A DNA stretch of 16,718 nt from Stramenopiles sp. TOSAG23-2 (taxonomy: Eukaryota > Sar), in contig LT649669.1 in NCBI GenBank assembly GCA_900128395.1, positions 1 to 16,718 on the forward strand, read 5' to 3'. A program made the translations under genes and the position numbers. The notes under the pieces were generated by a model. That model searched no databases. It worked only from the letters and a program-made list of their open reading frames with translations, and was not told the DNA's origin. Position 1 is the first letter of the stretch. Each line of letters starts with the position of its first letter. Below, piece after piece: positions 8,910 through 16,693 of this stretch.

Positions 8910-9271
8910 AAAAATGTTCATACGTCCGTATAAAGTGATATATTACTACTCGTAATAAAATACAATCGCGAGTATGATATTTATATTAATAATTACACTC
9001 TGTGGATTTCAATGAACTCTATCGCAATGTTACGATTCATTGTGTCCATCTTTCAGTTTAGTGAGATAGATATTATTGTCTCAGTTATTGTATTCTTTCT
9101 GGAGAGTAGGAATTATTATATGAGTAAATTAAAAAATAAGTTACATGCGTATAAATTAATTATAAAATATATATTATATTAATATTTTAATACGAATTCG
9201 TATTTTATAAATTATCAGTATTTAAAAGTATGATAATTTTTTTATTTTGTGCTTTTATTACTTTTCGTGCA
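8910..9271. other. Convergent 3' spacer between CDIN1 and MRE11
   Basis: This AT-rich sequence lies between the stop codon of the CDIN1 homologue and the downstream duplicated end of MRE11. Short palindromic AT tracts occur near 9170-9240 (for example ATACGAATTCGTAT at about 9190-9203), which may aid termination or 3' processing. No gene is supported. Confidence 0.4.
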
Positions 9272-9459
9272 TACCAAAAAAGTACGTATTATTTTTGACT
9301 TCTTGCTCCGTAACGTCGTCTTGGGGGATTTTTAGTACGTTTCTTCGTCGATGTGGTAGATTTTCTACCAAAAAAGTACGTATTATTTTTGACTTCTTGC
9401 TCCGTAACGTCGTCTTGGGGGATTTTTAGTACGTTTCTTCGTCGATGTGGTAGATTTTC
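9272..9459. repeat. 94-bp tandem duplication spanning the MRE11 stop codon
   Basis: Units 9272-9365 and 9366-9459 appear identical, and a TACCA pentamer occurs at both starts and again just after the second unit (9460). The gene is read from the right, so its stop codon (9383-9385) lies in the first unit met. The other unit, offset by 94 bases and out of frame, falls in the 3' untranslated region. The MRE11 product is therefore not altered. Confidence 0.95.
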
Positions 9460-11764
9460 TACCAGCAGTTTTTCTTTTTGCACGGCTTTTAGAAATAATT
9501 ACACTATCTTCATCTTCATCTGATGATGGAATGTAGGATTCCTTATCATTTGTTTCATTCACTAAATCAACAACATTATTATTGTTACTATCATCACTTG
9601 AATCATCATCATCACTAATAAGTGATTCGACATAATTCGGTTTTGTTTTGGCTGCAGTACGACTGCTTGTTCGTCGACTTGAAGTTACGCCACGTGCATT
9701 ACTTTTTGCTCCAGAGGAATTTTTCATACCTTTCTTTGTTGTGCTTTTCTTTGAGACATTTTTTGTCTTACGCGAATTGTCATTGGAATCCATATCTTCG
9801 TCCGAATCGAAAAAGTCACTGTCAATATCTTCGGAATCCTCTTCTTCTTCTTCGCTACTACTGGGTTGTTTTTTCTTTCGTGATCGACCTTTTGGTATTA
9901 CATTTTTTTTCTTTTTGCCCGTATTTTGTCGTACGGCTTTGGCACGTCCATTTTCTACTTTGCGTCTCTTACTAGTTCCTCCATTGCTGTTGGTGGTAGT
10001 AGTAGTTGTAGTGGTTTTTTGTCTGCTGTTGTTTCTACTACTGTTACTGCTGCTACTACTACTACTCATCATCATTCTCGATCCATTGCGATTATCTTCA
10101 TCATCATCATCATCATCCTCATCATCATCATTTCTGTCAATAGTCTTTCTTTTTTTCGGTAAATTTTCCCGTCGAACACGGTCTGTATCTTCTGCAATTA
10201 ATTCACGAATGGTAGCAGCGTCATCGCCCATATTATTACGTCGTTTTAGAGCTTTTTGAGTTTTACGAATAGTATTATTGACAAATTGTCGTAATGCTTG
10301 TGCTTCCTCTTTTACAACATATTTATTCAACGCATCATTTAAAGCTGGTTCTGGTAATAGTTCCAATTTCGTATTACGCTTTTCCAATTCCATTACAATG
10401 CGATTGCTCATATCAGCACCACGAATGCCTTTATCATCGTCGTCGCCATTTAATGCAGGAAACAAATCGTTGACATTTTCACCTTCTCGTCTTCTGGTAT
10501 TTTTCTTGCCCGTACCTTTTTTCGTTTTATAAAATTTCAAAAGTGAACTTGGATTAGCTACTTTTCCAGCAAATTGATTACCAAACCTTTGTACGTTTAA
10601 ATTAGGAAAATCTTTATCACCTTCTTTAAGCGCACTTCTTTCCACTTTCAATCGAATTAATGGAAGCACCCTTCCTTTTTCATCTCGAGACAAACCTTGG
10701 TATCCATTTTTTGTATCAAATTCGATATGTGCATTTTCAATTGCTTCATATACATATTTTGTCAAAATATCATGAACTTTGATATCAATTGTATGCGTTT
10801 GACCATTTAAATCTTTCAATTCTTCAAAATCACTCAATTTTATAATTTCATGTACAAAAGGACGAACGCTTTGTAATGGCGTCTTTTCAATTTTAAAATT
10901 TGTTCCTAATATGCTTAAAATACCAACATGCTTTTCAGCTGCCTCGCTTTCAACCAGGGAAGTCGCTACTGAGCTGCCGGGTTGTGTGATGTGATATCCA
11001 CTTGTAGATGGAACCGGATCAATTTTACATTCATGCTCATGTCCCCACATGACTAAATCTAAAAATGATGGAAGAAAACTTTCATGGACACAATTCTTCA
11101 CACCGCGGCCCGTATCTCTATTCTGATGCAAGACAAACATATTAAAATACTCTTTAACCTCTTCTTTCGGCCTTACAAATTTTACTTTGTCTTTACTGAA
11201 CATTCGACTTAATCTTTCATCGCGAACTGCGCCTAAACCATATAAAGCCAATTTCGTAGAACCTTTTTCAATTAAAACAGGTTTAATATTAATATCATTA
11301 ATGCGACTGGCGGTACCAAAATAATTTAAAAAGTTACCAGCACTCAATATATCACATGCGCTTAATGCCTCTGTACCACTTTCGCGGGTTGGGTCATCAT
11401 GGTTGCCATTAATAGAAAATACTGGCAGCCCAATGTTAAAATTTGGATCTTCATAATTTACACGTTTGTTTCGAAAATTTTCTTCTTGTTGTGAAACAAC
11501 TTTAATTTCAATTTGTTTATCACCAAGACAATATTTTCGCAATAAAGATATTGCTTTGAAAACAGACATACGTGATGGTTTATTTTCATGGAACAAATCG
11601 CCACCTAGTAAGACCATGTCGACTTCCTCTTCAACCGCTGTTTGCAAAATTTCTTCAAACGCTGCGAATGAATCATTTGTCCTGATCGGGTCTTTCTCAC
11701 AATAACCAAGGTGGTTATCAGATGCTAATAATATTCGAACTGTATTCTCCTCATCATCCGACAT
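9383..11764 (-). CDS. MRE11: MRE11 double-strand break repair nuclease
   Basis: This 793-residue protein starts at the true ATG at 11764 (MSDDEEN); the open frame extends further only through non-ATG codons. MRE11 is the Mn-dependent nuclease of the MRE11-RAD50-NBS1 complex, which resects and signals double-strand breaks in the nucleus. The phosphoesterase motifs are intact: DNHLG (16-20), GDLFHEN (55-61), GNHDD (120-124), His213 and His227 in the HQNR and VHESFLP segments, and GHEHE (241-245). The capping and RAD50-binding region follows to about residue 520. The remaining third is disordered and highly charged, with acidic blocks (EEEEED, DDDDDDEDN), poly-Ser and poly-Thr from triplet repeats, and a Lys/Arg-rich C-terminus ending ARSQK, as in MRE11 tails that bind DNA. 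It is divergent from the TLC-like gene and convergent with CDIN1. Confidence 0.97.
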   Translation of the reverse strand: MSDDEENTVRILLASDNHLGYCEKDPIRTNDSFAAFEEILQTAVEEEVDMVLLGGDLFHENKPSRMSVFKAISLLRKYCLGDKQIEIKVVSQQEENFRNKRVNYEDPNFNIGLPVFSINGNHDDPTRESGTEALSACDILSAGNFLNYFGTASRINDINIKPVLIEKGSTKLALYGLGAVRDERLSRMFSKDKVKFVRPKEEVKEYFNMFVLHQNRDTGRGVKNCVHESFLPSFLDLVMWGHEHECKIDPVPSTSGYHITQPGSSVATSLVESEAAEKHVGILSILGTNFKIEKTPLQSVRPFVHEIIKLSDFEELKDLNGQTHTIDIKVHDILTKYVYEAIENAHIEFDTKNGYQGLSRDEKGRVLPLIRLKVERSALKEGDKDFPNLNVQRFGNQFAGKVANPSSLLKFYKTKKGTGKKNTRRREGENVNDLFPALNGDDDDKGIRGADMSNRIVMELEKRNTKLELLPEPALNDALNKYVVKEEAQALRQFVNNTIRKTQKALKRRNNMGDDAATIRELIAEDTDRVRRENLPKKRKTIDRNDDDEDDDDDDEDNRNGSRMMMSSSSSSSNSSRNNSRQKTTTTTTTTNSNGGTSKRRKVENGRAKAVRQNTGKKKKNVIPKGRSRKKKQPSSSEEEEEDSEDIDSDFFDSDEDMDSNDNSRKTKNVSKKSTTKKGMKNSSGAKSNARGVTSSRRTSSRTAAKTKPNYVESLISDDDDSSDDSNNNNVVDLVNETNDKESYIPSSDEDEDSVIISKSRAKRKTAGRKSTTSTKKRTKNPPRRRYGARSQK

Positions 11765-12576
11765 TCTTGTTGTAATATTTTGGATATAATCTCTCTGTGT
11801 GTATGTATGATTGTACACGTATATCTTATTTGTATTTCTTGGTGTACGATATGGTTTGTGTTTTGGGGGGTTCGGGAGCTTCTTATGAAATGTTTGTAAT
11901 TGATAATACTTGTGTTATGTATTATATGTCAAAATTATAATTAGAAGGAGGTCAATTTTTTTTTAAAAAATATATGATTTATATTATTATTAGTTGTTTT
12001 TTATTATAGTATAAGGTGCTATACCAGGTATAATTATAGGTAGTTGCTTCTTCATATTTATTCATTTTTTAGTTGTGGATTTTCTACAGAGCTACTATTG
12101 TACAAAAATCACCTTCCCGCGCAGTAGCCGCCCCGTATAGTAGACTACCTGGTAGTAGTATTGTATTGTATTTACCACCAGGTAGCTAGCCCAGCTAGCA
12201 CGCGTACAGGAGAGCTTAGCTCTAGCTATTATACTTGATGTATACTTTTTTCCATCCCAATTCATACTGCTTCAAAACGCTCCAATGTTGGGGCAGGTTG
12301 GCAGGCCCAGCAGGCCCAGCAGGCCCAGGGCAGGCCAGCTGGGCCAGCTGGCCAGGCAGAGGGGTCCTCGCCTTCCAGCCTTCCACGGCGTTTGTACCAG
12401 GTAATAACTATAATAATACAATGATACACATATAAATCCATCCATCATCATTATTATTCTGAATCATTAATCATCAAACAAAAAGAAAATGAAAATACAT
12501 ACATAGAAGAAAGAGAAAACAGATGGAACAGATACATGTATAGATACAAATACATGTCAAAATATTAAAGCAAAAG
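11765..12576. other. Divergent intergenic region between MRE11 and TLC-like gene
   Basis: No gene is supported. The region is AT-rich with several TACCAGGTA or TACCTGGTA motifs (12022-12030, 12145-12155, 12176-12185, 12395-12403), a CTAGCTAGC-type cluster at about 12180-12230, and the GC-rich minisatellite annotated separately. A 66-codon frame over the minisatellite (12235-12435) reads Gly-Pro-Ala repeats and is a product of the repeat. Confidence 0.5.
12288..12390. repeat. GC-rich minisatellite island
   Basis: Three exact copies of the 9-mer CAGGCCCAG (12302-12328) are followed by GGCCAGCTGGGCCAGCTGG, a nearly self-complementary block (about 12333-12353). It is strongly GC-rich yet almost free of CpG, in a spacer that is otherwise mostly A and T. 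It lies upstream of the TLC-like gene and could form stable secondary structure in DNA or in a long 5' leader. Confidence 0.85.
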
Positions 12577-13524
12577 ATGAAGTCTATCATAAAACGATTT
12601 GATAAAGAAAATATATGGACAACATTAAATCCAAGAGTTAGTAATGACTCTTTCAGTTCCATAGTTGTATTTTTAATATCTTTAATAATATTAACAATAG
12701 TAGATTTTTTTATATTTGCTAAATTGGAAAAACAAGGTGGTGTAAATGCAAGGTGGTTCGGTCTGCATGCATTTGCAAATTTATTTGTAGTGATATTGTC
12801 TATACCGGATGTTCTTCAAACAATTGTTGATCCAGCAAATAGTATGAGTATACAATGCGAATTTAGTAGTATTGCTTGTACAGACGCACCAGTTTGTATA
12901 ATTGCAGCTATACACCTATATCATATCCTTGCATTTCGGAATTTAACTTGGGATGACTGGTTTCATCATTTGTTATTTGCGGTTGGAATCTGTTCTCTTC
13001 ATTTTTGTTTTAAGTGGGGGCCAATTAGTCAATTTTTATCATTTTTTATTTCTGGTTTACCAGGTGGAATTGATTATGCTATGTTATGCGGCGTAAAAAT
13101 GAAAATATTAAGACCAATTAAAGAAAAACGTATCAATCGATTTATGAATGTATGGATAAGAAGTCCTGGTTTGATGACATCTGGTATCTTGGCCTATGCA
13201 AGCTATCAAAATGGGCACAATCACATCAATCCATTGGGTTTGTTGTTTGGTATGGTGTTGGTGGTATTCAATGGCCAATATTACATGGAACGCGTGGTTG
13301 CAAATCATGCAGTGAAAAAATATGCATATAAACAAACACTAGCAGTGCAAAAAAATTTAACGGAAGTGGAGGAAATTCGCTCTACAGCTGGTTTGCATAA
13401 AATACCATCCCTTGAAAATCTTCAAAAATTGGCTAAATCAAGTAATGTTGTACAAAACATTAAGCGTACGTTTTCAAAGGAAAACTTGAACGATTTAGCA
13501 AGTCTTCAAAAAAAAAGTATGTAA
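12577..13524 (+). CDS. TLC-like multipass membrane protein
   Basis: This intact protein of 315 residues starts at the ATG at 12577. It has several hydrophobic segments (about 25-47, 60-80, 105-120, 128-145, 150-170, 190-205 and 215-235) and a polar C-terminal tail of about 65 residues. Conserved-looking blocks are WFGLHAFANLFVV (60-72), AAIHLYHILAF (110-120), LTWDDWFHHLLFA (123-135), FFISGLPGGIDYAML (156-170) and WIRSPGLM. The His-His pair and the arrangement recall TLC-domain (TRAM/LAG1/CLN8) proteins, which act in lipid synthesis or transport in the endoplasmic reticulum, but the match is partial and a specific enzyme cannot be named. Its 3' flank contains the second copy of the dispersed repeat and then the fold-back transposon. 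No frame break or internal duplication is seen. Confidence 0.65.
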   Translation: MKSIIKRFDKENIWTTLNPRVSNDSFSSIVVFLISLIILTIVDFFIFAKLEKQGGVNARWFGLHAFANLFVVILSIPDVLQTIVDPANSMSIQCEFSSIACTDAPVCIIAAIHLYHILAFRNLTWDDWFHHLLFAVGICSLHFCFKWGPISQFLSFFISGLPGGIDYAMLCGVKMKILRPIKEKRINRFMNVWIRSPGLMTSGILAYASYQNGHNHINPLGLLFGMVLVVFNGQYYMERVVANHAVKKYAYKQTLAVQKNLTEVEEIRSTAGLHKIPSLENLQKLAKSSNVVQNIKRTFSKENLNDLASLQKKSM

Positions 13525-13757
13525 AAAATTGTTAACTCTATTACATAATAATATGATATATATATTATACGAAGTATATATATATATATAAGGAATTGCA
13601 TGAGGATACGGTTATATCTTTTCCATTTTATGAAATTACTTTTGACATATTATATTAATAAAGTATTCATCGTTTTTAGTGTTTTTACATATTATATATA
13701 TTTATGAGTATAAATAAAATCTTTTTAAATTTTAAGTAAGAGAATTTTATATATATA
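13525..13757. other. 3' flank of TLC-like gene
   Basis: A short TA-rich spacer is followed by the second dispersed-repeat copy. It ends in a TATATA run that forms the target site of the fold-back element. Confidence 0.6.
13587..13757 (+). repeat. Dispersed repeat copy 2 (about 170 bp)
   Basis: This copy is the partner of 1588-1757, in the same orientation, from AAGGAATTGCATGAGGATAC at 13590 through AGTAAGAGAATTTT and a TA run. Differences from copy 1 appear to be indels only. It runs directly into the fold-back transposon, whereas copy 1 continues into unrelated TA-rich sequence. Copy 1 therefore looks like the form of the repeat without the insertion. Confidence 0.8.
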
Positions 13758-15008
13758 GACAGGCTGAGAGCTTAGACCACCACTTTTGGCACTTTCCGTT
13801 TACATAGGTAATATTTTGTACTTTTAGTATATCCCAATTTAAAAAAATCAGTTTTTGGGAGAACTTTTTTTTCCAATTAAGTACACGTTTTTTCGTAGTC
13901 TTAAACTGGACACTTAAAAGCAGTATTTTCATTTTATTTTTTATTTTATTTATTGATAAATATTTATATTCAGTGCTGTGTATATGCTATTGCACTTCAC
14001 ACATATCTATGAAATACGCATACATAGATATATATTTATCATATTTATTGTTGAAAAGTAGATTTTAAAATTATATCGAAAAATACATCAAAATACATTT
14101 TATTAACACGGTTTTGACGTGATTGTCTTCTTCATATCATAAAGGTTCTTAAAGTCCCTAAGGTTTCATTTTTTTTAAAAATTAAAAATTTTATCTCAAA
14201 TTTTATATTTTCGTAAATTGCAATTAAATAAAACACCAAAAAGAGCAAGTTCAAAGAGGGAAAGCGAGAAAATGTCGTATAAAATATAAAATTCACAATT
14301 AAAATAACATAAACATAAGATATCGTCTAGATAATAGATAAAAATTAAACTATATTTATCATTAAAAAAGAATATAATGCAAAAAATTAAACGATAACTC
14401 TCTAAATTTCTTTTTTGTCATATTTATTTGTATATTTTAATTTACATGTTTTATTATTACAGTATCTATCTTAACCGGTTCAGTGGCATAATTAATTTAA
14501 TAATTGAAAATATAAAAATTGAAATAAAATTTTTAATTTTTTTTTTGTCATATTTATTTGTATATTTTAATTTACATGTTTTATTATTACAGTATCTATC
14601 TTAACCGGTTCAGTGGCATAATTAATTTAATAATTGAAAATATAAAAATTGAAATAAAATTTTTAATTTTTAAAAAAAATGAAACCTAAGCAACTTTAAG
14701 AACCTTTATGATATGAATATGATATTTTAATCACTTTTGCGATATAAAAATATATTTTGATGTATTTTTCGATATAATTTTAAAATCTACTTTTCAATAC
14801 TATATATATTAAATATATATATGTGTATGCGTGTTGATTAGATATGTGTGAAGTGTAATAGCATATACACAGCACTGAATATAAATATTTATCATTAAAT
14901 AATACACTAATTTCGCATAATAAATTTTAAGTATTTTCCCTAATTTTAAGGATTTTAATAAAATGTTGATAGGAAGCGAAAAGTGCAGGTCTAAGCTCTC
15001 AGCCTGTC
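13758..15008. mobile_element. Fold-back transposon, Tc1/mariner-like, non-autonomous
   Basis: The 1251-bp element has perfect 21-bp terminal inverted repeats (13758-13778 and 14988-15008, outer end GACAGGCTGAGAGCTTAG) flanked by TA on both sides within TATATA tracts. Complementarity continues inward for about 450 bp per arm with interruptions: for example, TATTCAGTGCTGTGTATATG near 13970 pairs with CATATACACAGCACTGAATA near 14865-14880, and TCATAAAGGTTCTTAAAG near 14140 pairs with its complement near 14695-14715. No ORF resembling a transposase is present. A TA target duplication and simple inverted ends fit Tc1/mariner-type cut-and-paste elements, so this is a large MITE or fold-back derivative needing an enzyme supplied elsewhere. 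Its centre carries an exact 130-bp tandem duplication. The two arms have diverged, so it is not a very recent hairpin. Confidence 0.85.
14411..14670. repeat. Exact 130-bp tandem duplication inside the fold-back element
   Basis: Units 14411-14540 and 14541-14670 are identical by eye and include TTAACCGGTTCAGTGGCATA. The second unit reaches the inner part of the right inverted-repeat arm. The duplication is noncoding and younger than the divergence of the arms. Confidence 0.95.
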
Positions 15009-15051
15009 TATATAAATATATATATATAATTATTTTTACAAAAAACTGTTT

Positions 15052-16124
15052 TTAATGATTTAAATCACCATTACCTCTTCCTACATCTATACCATTTTCA
15101 TCAAAACAATTTGCTTTTCCACCTTTTGAACGTAAAAGTGCAATGATCTCTTGGCGAAGTGGACTACGATTATTACGTCCAACATTTAAATCACCATTAC
15201 CTATTCCTACACGTCTACCATTTTCATCATAATAATTTGCTTTTCCACCTTTTGAACGTAAAAGTGCAATGATCTCTTGGCGAAGTGGACTACGATTATT
15301 ACGATATGCCCAGTCCAGGGGAGTGTACCCGGACCCGGTCATTTTATTAATACTATCAAGAGGCATATGAGTTAATAACAATTCAATCAACTCAGTAGTC
15401 GTTCTGTTAAAAGCTGCTGCAAAATGTAATGCATTACCTCCAGTTCTATGTGCAATATTAGGATCAGCTTCACATTGTTCAATTAAATATTTCACTACGT
15501 GGAAATGTTCTCTGAATGCAGCTATCTGTAAAGGTGTACGTTTATCACCATCACTAGCTTTACCGACTTGACTCACCATTTCTTTCAATGTCATATCATC
15601 TCTGTAGCCATTCACATCACGATTAGTAATATACTTGTGATAAGGATGAAGATTCATAAATAATTCGACATCATCCATACGTCCGTGATCACATGCACAT
15701 ACAATAGGTGTTGGTATTGCATCCCTGCAAAATGTACCACGTGGAAACTCTCTTTTATATCTTTCAATTAATAAATAAAGTCTTTTCGCTGGATCTGTTA
15801 GTAGTATCTCATTTATATACTTCTTCTACCTTCATAATCAATACTCAATGCTTCATCACGTACACGTTCAAAATCATCACATCCAAATGCTTTCCTCAAC
15901 TGCTGTATTAAAGAAGATCGTTTCACATTACATAATGATCGAATATCTAAATATAAAAATATTTTTGTCATTATACCGCAGGCAGACTCAAATCCAGCTG
16001 GTAAAAGCAATATACCAATTTCAATTGGTGGTGGTGCCCGTTCTTGTTGTAACGCTTCCAAGGTGGATTCATTTGTTGTACGTTGTCTTTTTGTAGGTGG
16101 TTGGTTAGTAGTCAAAGATGCCAT
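15052..16124 (-). CDS. Ankyrin-repeat protein of a clustered family, frame interrupted
   Basis: The first frame starts at the ATG at 16124 and encodes a short Lys/Arg nuclear-localisation-like stretch (PPTKRQR). A domain of unknown function follows, with IFLYLDIRSLCNV and FGCDDFERVRDEALSIDYEG, and stops at 15813. The second frame, open from 15825 to TAA at 15052, continues without overlap in sense. It reads NEILLTDPAKRLYLLIERY, then DAIPTPIVCACDHGRMDDVELF, then ankyrin repeats such as KRTPLQIAAFREHFHVVKYL, NALHFAAAFNRTTTELIELL and YTPLDWAYRNN. It ends in a Gly/Asn-rich tail, GNGDLNH. Ankyrin repeats bind proteins, and a partner cannot be named. An ATG at 15678 would give only the second part, leaving out family-like sequence. 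The break needs one inserted base in the AGTATATAAATG stretch. The last 42 residues are a diverged copy of the preceding 42. Confidence 0.75.
15058..15303. repeat. Diverged 126-bp tandem duplication in ankyrin gene C-terminus
   Basis: Units starting at 15058 and 15184 are offset by 126 bases (42 codons). They share RNNRSPLRQEIIALLRSKGG and GNGDLN but differ at several positions (for example KANCFDENGIDVGRG against KANYYDENGRRVGIG). It keeps the frame and, unlike the other duplications here, has had time to diverge or was formed by exchange between family members. Confidence 0.9.
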
Positions 16125-16154
16125 AGTTGTATATATGTATATATATATATGTAT

Positions 16155-16290
16155 ATTGTATATATTTTCTATCTCTTCGTCCTTTCTTATATTTAATATT
16201 ATTTTCTATCTCTTTGTCCTTTCTTATATTTAATATATATATATATTGTATATATTTTCTATCTCTTCGTCCTATCTTATATTATATTTA
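16155..16290. repeat. Pyrimidine-rich minisatellite, three units
   Basis: TTTTCTATCTCTTCGTCC-type units start at 16165, 16202 and 16255, each followed by TTCTTATATT-like sequence. Spacing differs through TA-run length. The first and third share the upstream ATTGTATATA. It lies just upstream of the ankyrin gene's start codon and may be part of its promoter. Confidence 0.8.
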
Positions 16291-16321
16291 CTGTATTCAA
16301 TATTGAATGAATGAAAAAACA

Positions 16322-16675
16322 AGAAGAAATGGAGACGCAATTCAACACATTTTTATAAAAAATATCAAAAAATAGAATATAGTTTTATTAAATACTTTTA
16401 GAGATTCCCAGTTCACAAAGTAACAAAATGCTCTACACTCTTTTTACATGTACATATATATATTTCAAAAGTATCGTACAAACAATCTATAAAACAGTAG
16501 AAGAAATGGAGACGCAATTCAACACATTTTTATAAAAAATATCAAAAAATAGAATATAGTTTTATTAAATACTTTTAGAGATTCCCAGTTCACAAAGTAA
16601 CAAAATGCTCTACACTCTTTTTACATGTACATATATATATTTCAAAAGTATCGTACAAACAATCTATAAAACAGT
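16322..16675. repeat. Exact 177-bp tandem duplication
   Basis: Units 16322-16498 and 16499-16675 are identical by eye, from AGAAGAAATGGAGACGCAAT to AATCTATAAAACAGT. It is noncoding as far as can be seen, and lies immediately downstream of the partial ankyrin-family gene at the right edge. Confidence 0.95.
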
Positions 16676-16693
16676 TCGCAGAAAATATATTTT

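Larger units (their letters stand above)
16125..16693. other. Repeat-rich spacer between two ankyrin-family genes
   Basis: This spacer separates the 5' end of the ankyrin gene from the 3' end of the next family member. It consists of TA runs, a pyrimidine-rich minisatellite (16155-16290) and a 177-bp tandem duplication. No gene is supported. Confidence 0.5.

Noticed and set aside
9648-10259. 203-codon plus-strand frame opposite MRE11
   Set aside because: Poly-Ser and poly-Leu runs mirror the triplet repeats of the MRE11 tail. It is a shadow.
12235-12435. Collagen-like Gly-Pro-Ala frame over the GC-rich block
   Set aside because: The reading arises from the 9-bp repeat. It is short and its flanks do not look coding.
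14470-14500. tRNA-like GGTTCAGTGGC stretch
   Set aside because: There is no matching acceptor, anticodon or T-arm around it, and it is duplicated with the 130-bp unit.
13758-15008. Possible autonomous transposon
   Set aside because: No frame of useful length or DDE-type transposase sequence lies between the inverted ends.
15813-15835. GT-AG intron of about 22 nt to repair the ankyrin frame
   Set aside because: Removing it does not lead into the downstream frame, and it is shorter than plausible introns.
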